Counted from the stretch's first letter, positions 7,302-15,038 are shown. The stretch: 15,145 nt of DNA from Actinomycetes bacterium (GCA_023420745.1 JAEZVQ010000034.1:1-15145), one strand, 5' to 3'. The notes: generated by a model not told the origin, from the letters alone. Made by a program: numbers and translations.

Positions 7302-8099
7302 ATGACTGAACATGACGACACCGCATCCACCACGGCAACCACAACCTCGACCACCACCCGCGCGGACGGGCGTCGCCCGGACGAGATGCGAGCGGTTCGC
7401 CTCACCCGCAACTGGGTCGACCATGCGGAAGGCTCGTGCCTGGTGGAGTTCGGGCGCACCCGAGTGCTGTGCGTGGCGTCGCTCACCGAAGGCGTGCCGC
7501 GCTGGCGACGCGACAGTGGTCAAGGGTGGGTCACCGCCGAATACGCGATGCTGCCACGCTCGACCTCGACACGTTCACAACGCGAATCGGTGCGAGGCAA
7601 GATTGGCGGTCGCACCCACGAGATTTCTCGCCTCATCGGACGCAGCCTCCGCGCTGTTGTCGACATGGAGGCACTGGGAGAAAACACGATTGTCGTCGAC
7701 TGTGACGTCCTCCAAGCTGACGGAGGCACCCGCACCGCCGCGGTTACCGGCGCATTCGTCGCACTTGCTGACGCCATCGCGTGGGGGCAGAACAAGCGTC
7801 TCATTCGCCGCGATACTGAGCGTCGCCGGGTGCTACGCGACTCGGTTGCCGCCGTGTCGGTGGGGATCATTGACGGCGAGGCGCGCCTCGACCTGCCCTA
7901 TGAGGAAGACGTGCGAGCTGAGACCGACATGAATGTGGTCGTCACCGGCAGCGGTGAATATATCGAGGTTCAAGGCACCGGCGAGCACGACACATTCTCT
8001 CGCGCCGACCTCCTCACACTTCTCGACCTCGCTGAATCCGGGTGCGCGCACCTGCGTGAACTCCAGCGAGCCGCACTCGACACACCACGCGAGGCGTGA
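7302..8099 (+). CDS. rph: ribonuclease PH
   Basis: 265 residues. It is a phosphorolytic 3'-5' exoribonuclease that trims tRNA 3' ends in the cytoplasm, normally as a hexamer. Family signatures: [11 protein letters not shown] (20-30), [12 protein letters not shown] (57-68), [13 protein letters not shown] (76-88), [19 protein letters not shown] (103-121), [18 protein letters not shown] (133-150), and the metal-site segment [18 protein letters not shown] (196-213). The length exceeds the usual 240 or so because of an N-terminal tail of about 19 residues that is almost all Thr, Ser and Ala; the ATG at 7302 is kept because a -10 box lies 6 nt upstream. It overlaps rdgB by 4 nt (GTGA), indicating an operon with coupled translation. 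The pairing of rph and rdgB with murI and an MBL-fold gene matches the mycobacterial Rv1338-Rv1341 cluster. Confidence 0.96.
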   Translation: MTEHDDTASTTATTTSTTTRADGRRPDEMRAVRLTRNWVDHAEGSCLVEFGRTRVLCVASLTEGVPRWRRDSGQGWVTAEYAMLPRSTSTRSQRESVRGKIGGRTHEISRLIGRSLRAVVDMEALGENTIVVDCDVLQADGGTRTAAVTGAFVALADAIAWGQNKRLIRRDTERRRVLRDSVAAVSVGIIDGEARLDLPYEEDVRAETDMNVVVTGSGEYIEVQGTGEHDTFSRADLLTLLDLAESGCAHLRELQRAALDTPREA

Positions 8100-8734
8100 G
8101 CACCGTGGCACGCCTCGCTATTGCCACCGGCAACGACCACAAGGTCGAAGAAATCCTCGCCATCCTCACCCCGCTCGTCGATGGTCTGACGCGACGCGAC
8201 ATTGTCACGATGCGCGACATTGACATTGACGAGCCAGTCGAAAATGGTGTGACTTTTGGCGACAACGCCACGATCAAAGCTCGCCACCTCGCGCGTGCAA
8301 CCGGGTTGCCCACAATCGCCGATGATTCCGGACTGTGCGTCGAGGTGATGGGCGGGGCACCGGGGATTTTCTCTGCCAGGTGGTGCGGTCGCCACGGTGA
8401 CGATCAGGCGAACCTCGACCTTCTCCTGGCGCAGCTTACCGACGTGCCCGATGAGCATCGCGGTGCGCATTTCACCTGCTCGGTGGCGCTCGTGGTGCCC
8501 ACCGGTGATGGCGATACCGTGACGGTCGTCAGTGGCGACATGCACGGGCGCCTCCTCACAGCTCCACGCGGTGAGGGCGGCTTCGGCTACGACCCGATTT
8601 TCGTCGCCGACGGCTACGCCGTGTCGAATGCTGAGCTCACGCCGCAGGACAAGAACGCGATCTCACACCGGGCACAAGCCCTCCAGCGTATTGCCCCGCG
8701 GATTGCCGAGGTGCTCACTGTTTCCCGCTGCTGA
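8096..8734 (+). CDS. rdgB: non-canonical purine NTP pyrophosphatase (RdgB/HAM1 family)
   Basis: 212 residues. It hydrolyses ITP, dITP and XTP to the monophosphate and pyrophosphate, keeping deaminated purines out of nucleic acids. Visible motifs: substrate loop [11 protein letters not shown] (10-20), FGDNATIKA (54-62), [22 protein letters not shown] (75-96) with the catalytic Asp pair 76-77, GFGYDPIF (162-169) and the base-recognition SHRAQAL (190-196). The GTG start at 8096 overlaps the rph TGA in a GTGA arrangement; a second GTG three codons on (8105) would give [10 protein letters not shown] and cannot be excluded. Length is slightly above the usual 195-205. It ends 12 bp from the convergent MBL-fold gene, with no hairpin between them. 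Confidence 0.96.
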   Translation: MSTVARLAIATGNDHKVEEILAILTPLVDGLTRRDIVTMRDIDIDEPVENGVTFGDNATIKARHLARATGLPTIADDSGLCVEVMGGAPGIFSARWCGRHGDDQANLDLLLAQLTDVPDEHRGAHFTCSVALVVPTGDGDTVTVVSGDMHGRLLTAPRGEGGFGYDPIFVADGYAVSNAELTPQDKNAISHRAQALQRIAPRIAEVLTVSRC

Positions 8735-8746
8735 GCATCAGCGCGG

Positions 8747-9544
8747 CTACAGCGTGTAGGTGGCGCCGGCGTAGGCGGTAGACACGGCACCGTCCCACAC
8801 GGCACGCGCTTCGTCGAGGACGATCATCGGATCCGTCCACGGCTGGATGTGGGTGAGAACGAGGGATGACACCCCGGCTTCTCGGGCGATGGCGGCGGCT
8901 CGCGCACCCGTGAGGTGGATGCCGCGTGGTATGTCGGCAGCGGTGAACCCGGCTTCTGACAGCAGCAGTTGCACGCCGCTGGCCATCTCAATGATCGAAT
9001 CGCAAGTGTCGGTGTCGCCCGTGTACCCCATGGTCACTTGACGATCCGGGTCGCCCTCCGACGGCCCGGTAATGCGGAACCCGAAGGCTGGGACGGTGTG
9101 GTTCGCCGCATACGGGGTAATGGTCAACGGACCGACGTGCAGCGACCGTCCCGCACGCAGAATATGCGGGTCAAAAACGCCCTCGTAGGTTTCTTCTTCA
9201 CCCACGCCGTCAATGCCGCGCACGCGCTCCATCAGCCCATCCGGGCCGGCAAGGATCACGGGACCGAGCGGTCCGGTAGGGTACCAGCGCCGGTGGACAT
9301 GCAGAGAAATGATGTCGCCCATGTGGTCAGCGTGAAGGTGGGAGAGGATCACGGCATCGAGGCGACGCACATCGCAGTAGCGCCACAGTTGCCCGAACGA
9401 TCCCGGCCCGAGGTCGAACACGATCGAGAAGTCGCGCATCACTTCGCGCTCCTCATCCCAGCCGCGCGCCTGGATGAGATAGCACGACGTCGGCGAGTAC
9501 GGTCCAGACATCGATCCGGTGCAGCCAACAACGGTGAGTTTCAC
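8747..9544 (-). CDS. MBL-fold metallo-hydrolase, Rv1339-like (possible cAMP phosphodiesterase)
   Basis: 265 residues. Metallo-beta-lactamase fold with the ligands in place: HLHADH (69-74), NH at 148-149, the bridging Asp in GYTGDTD (Asp177), and late His210 and His232 (HLTG, THIQPW). The [10 protein letters not shown] segment (44-53) and the overall layout are of the tRNase Z-like / class II phosphodiesterase type. The position directly downstream of murI, and near rph and rdgB, is that of M. tuberculosis Rv1339, which has been reported as an atypical cAMP phosphodiesterase; that activity is an inference here. The start GTG at 9544 overlaps the murI TGA in GTGA, so translation is likely coupled. 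The N-terminus [11 protein letters not shown] is intact. It has no own promoter that I can see. Confidence 0.88.
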   Translation of the reverse strand: MKLTVVGCTGSMSGPYSPTSCYLIQARGWDEEREVMRDFSIVFDLGPGSFGQLWRYCDVRRLDAVILSHLHADHMGDIISLHVHRRWYPTGPLGPVILAGPDGLMERVRGIDGVGEEETYEGVFDPHILRAGRSLHVGPLTITPYAANHTVPAFGFRITGPSEGDPDRQVTMGYTGDTDTCDSIIEMASGVQLLLSEAGFTAADIPRGIHLTGARAAAIAREAGVSSLVLTHIQPWTDPMIVLDEARAVWDGAVSTAYAGATYTL

Positions 9545-10356
9545 GCGCTGACCTCCAGACGCGACACCGAAGTCACCACGGGACCGAGGAAGCGCCTGGT
9601 CAGTTCGGTGAAACGCGCATTGTCATCGTCGGTTCCGAAGAACTCATGGGTTGGTGCGCCCGGCTCCTCACGGATGGCATCCGCGGAAACGAGCATTCGA
9701 TAAACGTCGTCGGCGGTGGCTTCCGCGGAGGACACGAGAGTGACCTCGTCGCCCATCACGTAGGAGATGGCGCCGGTCAGCAGCGGATAGTGGGTGCAGC
9801 CGAGGATCAGGGTGTCGATGTCCGCATCTTTGATCGGAGCGAGGTAGTCTTCGGCGACGCTGATGAGTTCACGACCGGTGGTGATGCCTCGCTCAACGAA
9901 ATCGACAAAACGCGGGCATGCCTGTTGGACGACGGTGAGACCGGGAACAATGCTCAAAGCGTCACGGTAGGCACCCGAGGTGATCGTCGCTTCGGTACCG
10001 ATGACGCCGATCTTCCCCGTCTGAGTTGCAGCGACAGCGCGACGCGCAGCCGGTCTGATGACCTCGATAACGGAAATATTGGCGGCCACCTCGTAGCGTT
10101 CACGGGCGTCGTGGAGAACCGCCGCCGTCGCGGTATTGCAGGCGATGACGATCATCTTGACCCCGCGCAGCGCGAGCTCGTCGAGGACGCGCAGCGTCAG
10201 TTCACGCACGTGGGCGATGGATTTCGACCCGTAGGGGGTATTCGCGGTGTCCCCGACGTAGATGACGTTTTCGCCGGGGAGCTTGTCCATCACTGCGCGC
10301 GCCACAGTGAGCCCTCCGAGACCGGAGTCGAAAATCCCAATCGGGGCTGACTTCAT
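9541..10356 (-). CDS. murI: glutamate racemase
   Basis: 271 residues, typical length. It interconverts L- and D-glutamate by a two-base mechanism, supplying D-Glu for peptidoglycan stem peptides. Key residues are present: Asp10-Ser11 in [22 protein letters not shown] (38-46), the first catalytic Cys73 in IACNTA, and the second Cys187 with His189 in LGCTHYPLL. The ATG at 10356 follows a TAGCCT box by 7 nt and has no Shine-Dalgarno, which suggests a leaderless message. It forms an operon with the MBL-fold gene through a 4-nt overlap. It is divergent from pncB across 92 bp. Confidence 0.97.
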   Translation of the reverse strand: MKSAPIGIFDSGLGGLTVARAVMDKLPGENVIYVGDTANTPYGSKSIAHVRELTLRVLDELALRGVKMIVIACNTATAAVLHDARERYEVAANISVIEVIRPAARRAVAATQTGKIGVIGTEATITSGAYRDALSIVPGLTVVQQACPRFVDFVERGITTGRELISVAEDYLAPIKDADIDTLILGCTHYPLLTGAISYVMGDEVTLVSSAEATADDVYRMLVSADAIREEPGAPTHEFFGTDDDNARFTELTRRFLGPVVTSVSRLEVSA

Positions 10357-10363
10357 AGGTACC

Positions 10364-10369
10364 AGGCTA
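10364..10369 (-). promoter_or_regulatory. -10 box giving a leaderless start for murI
   Basis: TAGCCT on the minus strand ends 7 nt before the ATG at 10356, the same geometry as at uvrD2. No convincing -35 is visible at 17-18 bp. Confidence 0.5.
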
Positions 10370-10435
10370 GTGGTCGAGAACGCCGCGATAGAAGCGCCGA
10401 CGACGTGAAACCCGCCACCTCGAAACCGCGGCAGG

Positions 10436-10441
10436 TATGCT
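10436..10441 (+). promoter_or_regulatory. -10 box giving a leaderless start for pncB
   Basis: TATGCT ends 7 nt before the ATG at 10449. An alternative in-frame ATG at 10437 lies inside this hexamer and so could not be on an RNA started from it, which decides the start in favour of 10449. Confidence 0.5.
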
Positions 10442-10448
10442 CGAGGCT

Positions 10449-11795
10449 ATGCCTGCTTCGACGTCCACCGCGTTCTTGACGGACATGTACGAACTGACCA
10501 TGGTCGACGCCGCCCTGCGCGCGGGAACCGCGCACCGCTCCTGCGTTTTTGAGCTTTTTGGGCGTCGACTCCCCGCCACCCGACGTTTCGGTGTCGTGGC
10601 TGGCACAGGGCGCCTCCTCGAAGCCCTCCAACGTTTCACCTTCAGCGACGAGCAGCTGCGCTGGCTACGCGAGCAGCGAATCGTCAGCGACGACACCATC
10701 GACTACCTCGCTGACTACCGCTTCACCGGCACCATCCACGGCTACCGCGAAGGGGAATGCTACTTCTCCGGATCCCCAATCATCACCGTCGAAGGCACTT
10801 TCGCCGACACGGTGATGATCGAGACCCTCGCCCTGTCGATCTTCAACCACGACTGTGCGGTGGCATCAGCTGCCTCACGCATGACCATCGCCGCGCACGG
10901 TCGCCCCTGCCTCGACATGGGGTCACGACGCACCCACGAACGCGCCGGAGTGTCCGCCGCGCGCGCCGCGGTGATTGGCGGGTTTTCGGGCACATCGAAC
11001 CTCGAAGCGGGGGTGCGCTACGACATCGACACGATCGGCACCTCAGCGCATTCCTTCACTCTCCTCCACGACTGTGAAGACGACGCGTTCCGCGTCCAAA
11101 TCGACGCGCTCGGCACCTCAACGACCCTCCTCGTCGACACCTACGATATTCGCGAAGGCGTGGAGCGAGCGGTACGCATCGCCCGCGAGCACGGCGGGGA
11201 GCTCGGGGCGGTGCGTCTCGACTCCGGTGACCTCGTGGCCTTGGCTTTCAAAGTGCGCGGTCAGCTCGACTCGCTCGGCGCCCACTCGACGAAAATTACC
11301 GTCACCTCCGATCTCGACGAGTACGCCATCGCGGCACTTGGTGCCGCGCCTGTTGACGGCTACGGCGTGGGTACGCGGCTCGTCACCGGTTCCAGCGTCC
11401 CCACTGCGGCACTGGTCTACAAGCTCGTCGAACGCGCGGATGAGGATGGGCGTCGCATCGACGTGGCGAAGAAGTCGGCATCGAAATCGACGGTCGGGGG
11501 ACGCAAGTGTGCCGGTCGCGTCATCGGTGAGGATGGCTACGCGGTGGAGGAGCTGCTCGTGATCGGCGGCACCCGTGAACAACAGCAGGCTGTTCTCGCC
11601 GAAGCGAGGGCGAGACCACTTCAGATCCCGCTCGTCGTCGACGGCGAGATTGATCCCGCTGCGTGGTCAGCGCAGGCGGTGACTGCGGCACGCGAGCATC
11701 ACCGTCAAGCGCGTAACGAACTGCCCTACCAAGCCTGGCGCCTCTCTGAAGGCGAAGCGGCGATTCCCACGCGCTACCTCACGCTCGACGACTGA
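10449..11795 (+). CDS. pncB: nicotinate phosphoribosyltransferase
   Basis: 448 residues from the ATG at 10449. It joins nicotinate and PRPP to nicotinate mononucleotide, with ATP use, in the Preiss-Handler NAD salvage route. Signatures: FLTDMYELTMVDAAL (9-23) near the N-terminus, SGSPIITVEG (107-116), RTHERAGVSAARAAVIGGFSGTSN (161-184), GTSAHSF with His201 (the residue phosphorylated in this family), RLDSGDL (256-262), SDLDEYAI (287-294) and the PRPP-side GYGVGTRLVTGS (304-315). It is the bacterial class of about 440 residues and looks complete. It is convergent with the helicase gene, 62 bp away, with a hairpin between them. It is divergent from murI. NAPRTase of this length is typical for actinobacteria. 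Confidence 0.96.
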   Translation: MPASTSTAFLTDMYELTMVDAALRAGTAHRSCVFELFGRRLPATRRFGVVAGTGRLLEALQRFTFSDEQLRWLREQRIVSDDTIDYLADYRFTGTIHGYREGECYFSGSPIITVEGTFADTVMIETLALSIFNHDCAVASAASRMTIAAHGRPCLDMGSRRTHERAGVSAARAAVIGGFSGTSNLEAGVRYDIDTIGTSAHSFTLLHDCEDDAFRVQIDALGTSTTLLVDTYDIREGVERAVRIAREHGGELGAVRLDSGDLVALAFKVRGQLDSLGAHSTKITVTSDLDEYAIAALGAAPVDGYGVGTRLVTGSSVPTAALVYKLVERADEDGRRIDVAKKSASKSTVGGRKCAGRVIGEDGYAVEELLVIGGTREQQQAVLAEARARPLQIPLVVDGEIDPAAWSAQAVTAAREHHRQARNELPYQAWRLSEGEAAIPTRYLTLDD

Positions 11796-11824
11796 CCCGT
11801 GACCGTCCCTGCTCCGCGACTTCC

Positions 11825-11861
11825 CTGATTCGCTCGGTCAAGCCGGGCGACGAACAATCAG
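11825..11861. terminator. possible bidirectional terminator between pncB and the helicase gene
   Basis: CGCTCGG (11831-11837) pairs with CCGGGCG (11843-11849) across a TCAAG loop, with one G-T pair. An outer CTGATT (11825-11830) can pair with AATCAG (11856-11861) past a 6-nt bulge. The right arm reaches into the helicase stop codon. There is no strong T-run on either strand. Confidence 0.35.
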
Positions 11862-13717
11862 AACCGCCCGACGAACCAGTCGCGCAACAGGCGGATGCGC
11901 GCTTCGATTTCCTCGGTCGAGGCGCGCGCGACTTCCGGCCCACCGCAGCGCGAACGCAACTCGCTGTGGATGGAGGCGTGGGTGCGGTTTGACCGCCTCG
12001 CCCACGTGGCCACGAGGTTCGACAACTCCTTGCGTTTCGCCGCTCGCACCCGGTGTGCGGACACGTGAGAATTCGCGGCACGCATGCCCTTCGCTGCCTG
12101 TTCGCGCCGCTGAGTCTTCATCTGTTCAGCTTGGCGCGCGCGCAGCAGTGTCGCCACCTGGTCGGCGTCGAGGAGCCCCGGGATCCCGAGGTATTCCTGT
12201 TCTTCCACACTGCCCACATCCGCACCGGTACCAAATGAGGTGCCGTCAAAGAGGACGCGGTCGAACTCAGCCTGCGCATCCAGCGCTTCAAATCCGGGAA
12301 GAGCGAGGTCGTCGGAGGCTTTTTCCCCGCGCTGCGCCTCACGCAGGGCAACGATATCCTCCGGCTCCGTATCCCCCTCACGATCGAGGGCATGGTCGCG
12401 CTCAGCTTCGAGATGCTCGGCAAGTTCGAGCAGCTCCATCACCGATGGAATAAACACCGACGCGGTTTCCCCGCGTCGTCTGGCGCGTACAAAGCGCCCG
12501 ATGGCCTGGGCAAAGAACAGCGGTGTCGCCGTGTTCGTCGCGTACACCCCGACGCATAGGCGCGGCACATCGACCCCTTCGGACACCATCCGCACCGCCA
12601 CCATCCACCGTGATGTGCCCGCTGAAAAGTCGTCAATCTTCAACGATGCAGAATCGTCGTCGGAGATCACGACGGTCGGCGCTTCCCCGGTGATCGCGCG
12701 TAGCTGGCGAGCGTAGGCGCGTGCCGCCGTCTGGTTCGAGGCAATGACCAGACCACCCGCGTCGGGCACGGTGGCGCGAACCTGCGTCAGCCGCTGGTCG
12801 GCGGCGGCGAGAACCGCGGGAATCCACTCCCCCTTCGGGTCGAGTGCGGTTCGCCACGCCTGTTTCATCATGTCTTTGGTCAGCGGTTCGCCCAGACGCG
12901 CGACGACCTCGTCTCCGGCGCGCGTACGCCAGTGCATATTCCCCGAATACGACATGAAGATGACCGGGCGCACGACGTTGTCGCGTAGCGCTTGCGCATA
13001 CCCGTAGGTGTAGTCCGCTTTCGACCGGCGAATCCCGTCCGCATCCTCGGCATAGGTGACAAACGGGATCTTCGCGCTATCGGAACGAAACGGTGTTCCC
13101 GTCAGCGCCAGCCGCTTCGTCGCGTGCCCGAAAGCCTGCTCGACACCGTCTCCCCACGACAGCGCGTCGCCGGCGTGGTGAATTTCGTCGAGGATGACGA
13201 GGGTGCGGTGTTCGCGGGTGCGCGCGGCGTGAACCGCCGGATTTGAGGCGACCTGCGCGTAGGTCACCGCGACGCCGTCGAAATGTGATCCGGCAACTCC
13301 TTGCGAGTTCGTAAACGCCGGATCGATGTGAATGCCAACGCGTGCCGATGCATCCGCCCACTGGCTCTTGAGGTGCTCGGTGGGGCACACGACAGTGACC
13401 TTGGTGATCTCGCCTTTGCCCATCAGTTCGACGGCGACGCGCAGGGCGAATGTGGTTTTCCCCGCCCCGGGGGTGGCCACGGCGAGGAAATCGTCACGCC
13501 CGGAGGTGAGGTAACGCTCGAGAGCCTCCGCTTGCCACGCACGCAAGGATCCGGCGGTTCCCCATGCTGCGCGAGCGGGGAAGGCTGGCGACAGTGACGA
13601 CGCGGCAGCAACCGACGCGTGCGCCGGAGTAGAGGTGTGCGCGGCGTCGAGGTGGGGGTGCCAGTCGGTGCGGGATGTCGTGTGCGGCTGTGACGCTCGT
13701 TCCATCCCGTCAGTCAC
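11858..13717 (-). CDS. DEAD/DEAH-type superfamily 2 helicase
   Basis: 619 residues. SF2 helicase core like the SSL2/XPB and type I restriction ATPase group: motif Q-like LRAWQAEAL (58-66), Walker A TPGAGKTT (82-89), motif Ia VVCPTEHLKSQW (109-120), motif II DEIHHAGD (177-184), motif III LTGTPFRS (205-212), motif V MVSEGVDVPRL (377-387) and motif VI QAIGRFVRARR (404-414). The last 190 residues are an acidic linker, then a strongly basic Arg/Lys/Ala-rich tail ending LLRDWFVGRF, likely for nucleic-acid contact. The first 50 residues are low-complexity. The GTG at 13717 overlaps the DUF3039 TGA (GTGA); an ATG four codons on is an alternative. The pairing with DUF3039 recurs in actinobacteria. The substrate is unknown; a role in DNA repair or RNA metabolism is inference. 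Confidence 0.9.
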   Translation of the reverse strand: MTDGMERASQPHTTSRTDWHPHLDAAHTSTPAHASVAAASSLSPAFPARAAWGTAGSLRAWQAEALERYLTSGRDDFLAVATPGAGKTTFALRVAVELMGKGEITKVTVVCPTEHLKSQWADASARVGIHIDPAFTNSQGVAGSHFDGVAVTYAQVASNPAVHAARTREHRTLVILDEIHHAGDALSWGDGVEQAFGHATKRLALTGTPFRSDSAKIPFVTYAEDADGIRRSKADYTYGYAQALRDNVVRPVIFMSYSGNMHWRTRAGDEVVARLGEPLTKDMMKQAWRTALDPKGEWIPAVLAAADQRLTQVRATVPDAGGLVIASNQTAARAYARQLRAITGEAPTVVISDDDSASLKIDDFSAGTSRWMVAVRMVSEGVDVPRLCVGVYATNTATPLFFAQAIGRFVRARRRGETASVFIPSVMELLELAEHLEAERDHALDREGDTEPEDIVALREAQRGEKASDDLALPGFEALDAQAEFDRVLFDGTSFGTGADVGSVEEQEYLGIPGLLDADQVATLLRARQAEQMKTQRREQAAKGMRAANSHVSAHRVRAAKRKELSNLVATWARRSNRTHASIHSELRSRCGGPEVARASTEEIEARIRLLRDWFVGRF

Positions 13718-14100
13718 GACCGATTGCCTCCCGTGGGTGTTGAAGTTGAGTCGCCGTCATAGAACGGCCAGTGTTTCCCGGTATTTCCGATCTGGTCACG
13801 CAGCGCTTGGCACCGCGGGCAAATCGGGTATTTGGTGCCATCTCGCATCGGCACCCAGACTTTCCCGCACAGAGCAATCACCGGCTGCCCGTTGAGGATC
13901 GCGGCGTCAATGCGGTCGCGCCGGACGAAGTGGGCAAATCTGTCGCCATCTCCGGGGGATCGTTCCTCACGCGTCTCGGTTCGCTCAAGCACCGAGGTGG
14001 CTGTCGACGGACCACCGGGACTATCCGGCATCCCCGGCTCACCGGGGGAACCGGGTGCACCGGGCGCGTCATGCGAATCGAACACGGGGGCGACAACCAT
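13714..14100 (-). CDS. DUF3039 family protein with collagen-like N-terminal tract
   Basis: 128 residues. After a short start, residues 12-31 form a Gly/Pro-rich run of Gly-X-Y-like triplets (APG, APG, SPG, EPG...), not expected for this family. The conserved core follows: TATSVLERTETREE (33-46), PGDGDRFAHFVRRDRI (49-64), PVIALCGKVWVPMRDG (73-88) and YPICPRCQAL (91-100). Cys78, Cys94 and Cys97, perhaps with His57 or His110, look like a zinc site. Family function is unknown. It overlaps the helicase start by 4 nt, so both are probably made together, and the pair likely works in one process. The ATG at 14100 follows a TAAACT box by 6 nt with no Shine-Dalgarno, implying a leaderless transcript. 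nagB lies 110 bp upstream on the same strand. Confidence 0.88.
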   Translation of the reverse strand: MVVAPVFDSHDAPGAPGSPGEPGMPDSPGGPSTATSVLERTETREERSPGDGDRFAHFVRRDRIDAAILNGQPVIALCGKVWVPMRDGTKYPICPRCQALRDQIGNTGKHWPFYDGDSTSTPTGGNRS

Positions 14101-14106
14101 GGTCTC

Positions 14107-14112
14107 AGTTTA
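14107..14112 (-). promoter_or_regulatory. -10 box giving a leaderless start for the DUF3039-helicase operon
   Basis: TAAACT on the minus strand ends 6 nt before the ATG at 14100. It is one of the best -10 matches in the window. No -35 is evident. Confidence 0.5.
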
Positions 14113-14130
14113 CGTCACCACCGACGTGGC

Positions 14131-14162
14131 GCCCCGGTGAGGCTCACCACCATCGCCGGGGC
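14131..14162 (-). terminator. possible hairpin terminator after nagB
   Basis: GCCCCGG (14131-14137) and CCGGGGC (14156-14162) form a perfect 7-bp GC stem about 50 nt past the nagB stop. A nested GGTGA-GGC-TCACC stem competes with it. There is no T-run, so this could also be a structure upstream of the DUF3039 promoter. Confidence 0.3.
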
Positions 14163-14210
14163 TGACTGTTGCCACGCCACGGTTGAGCTCGACGGGTCGC
14201 CTCGCGGGAT

Positions 14211-14984
14211 CTACCGCGCGGACTTGTCCCACATTTCGCGGTAATAGTCGGCCAGTTCGAGCTTCGACGCCGCGGCTTCGTCGACGAGCACCCACACGTC
14301 GGGGTGCATCTGGAGAATCGTGGCCGGCCAGCGCGCCGAAATGCCACCTTCAACGAGTTCGCGCACGGCGTCAGCCTTATTCGCTCCCTGCGCCACGAGG
14401 ACGATGCGCCGCGCATCCATAATGGTGCCGACGCCCTGGGTGACGCAGTGAGTGGGAACCTGGTCGAGGTCACCGTCAAAGAATCGCGCATTGTCGCGTC
14501 GGGTCTGCTCGGTGAGGACACCGACGTGGGTGCGTGAGGTCAGCGACTCACCCGGTTCGTTGAAGGCGATATGTCCGTCGGATCCGATACCGAGGATCTG
14601 CAAATCGACACCACCGGCATCGCGAATCGCCTGGTCGTAGGCGGCACAGGCCGCGTCGAGGTCGTCGGCATTGCCGTCGGGCCCGTTGACGGCTCCTTCG
14701 GGGAAATCGACCTGTGAGGCGAGGTTCGTTTCGATGAAGTTGCGGTAGCGTTCGGGATGGTCGAGGGCGATGCCCACGTACTCGTCGAGCATGAAGGCGC
14801 GCCCCTGCGCGAACGACAGGCGCCCGTCGTTGACGCGTTCAATGAGACAGCGGTAGATCCCCAGCGGGCTGGATCCGGTGGCAATGCCAAGAACCGCATC
14901 GGGCTTGCGCTGGTAGAGCGCTTCGATGAGGTCAGCTGCGGTGGAACCGATGGTGGAATCGTCGGGAAGAATCGCGATTTTCAT
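14211..14984 (-). CDS. nagB: glucosamine-6-phosphate deaminase
   Basis: 257 residues from the ATG at 14984; the frame is open further upstream, but the product begins with the canonical MKIAI and GAGGG lies 10 nt before the ATG. It converts glucosamine-6-phosphate to fructose-6-phosphate and ammonia in amino-sugar catabolism. Motifs: GIATGSSPLGIY (33-44), FMLDEYVG (64-71) with Asp67, and LGIGSDGHIAFNEP (131-144) with Asp136, His138 and Glu143. These sit five residues before E. coli NagB Asp72, Asp141, His143 and Glu148, so the active site is complete. No nagA or transporter is in the window; it looks monocistronic. It has its own promoter with an operator-like palindrome, so it is probably inducible by amino-sugar signals. 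Confidence 0.96.
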   Translation of the reverse strand: MKIAILPDDSTIGSTAADLIEALYQRKPDAVLGIATGSSPLGIYRCLIERVNDGRLSFAQGRAFMLDEYVGIALDHPERYRNFIETNLASQVDFPEGAVNGPDGNADDLDAACAAYDQAIRDAGGVDLQILGIGSDGHIAFNEPGESLTSRTHVGVLTEQTRRDNARFFDGDLDQVPTHCVTQGVGTIMDARRIVLVAQGANKADAVRELVEGGISARWPATILQMHPDVWVLVDEAAASKLELADYYREMWDKSAR

Positions 14985-15032
14985 AGCGTGAGAACCCTCA
15001 TCGTCATAGTCGAGGTCGCGTCGGACTCCCCC

Positions 15033-15038
15033 AGTATA
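15033..15038 (-). promoter_or_regulatory. nagB -10 box
   Basis: TATACT on the minus strand is the closest match to the -10 consensus in the window. It would give a leader of roughly 40 nt that contains the GAGGG ribosome site. The -35 position (about 15056-15061) is poor and lies inside the palindrome, as expected for a regulated promoter. Confidence 0.6.

Noticed and set aside
7266..7523. Upstream extension of uvrD2 to a start at 7523
   Set aside because: It would run through rph in antisense, is Gly/Arg/Cys-rich with no homology, and the -10 box places the start at 7265.
9646..10350. Plus-strand open frame opposite murI, and a similar one at 8969-9703
   Set aside because: Both mirror conserved murI and MBL-fold codons, with no ribosome site or known domain.
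11796..11857. Small RNA gene between pncB and the helicase gene
   Set aside because: The gap is only 62 bp and is explained by a terminator-like hairpin; no promoter is visible.
14007..14066. CRISPR or tandem-repeat array
   Set aside because: The repeated CCGGG units are irregular, a few bases long and in frame with the Gly-X-Y codons of the DUF3039 gene.
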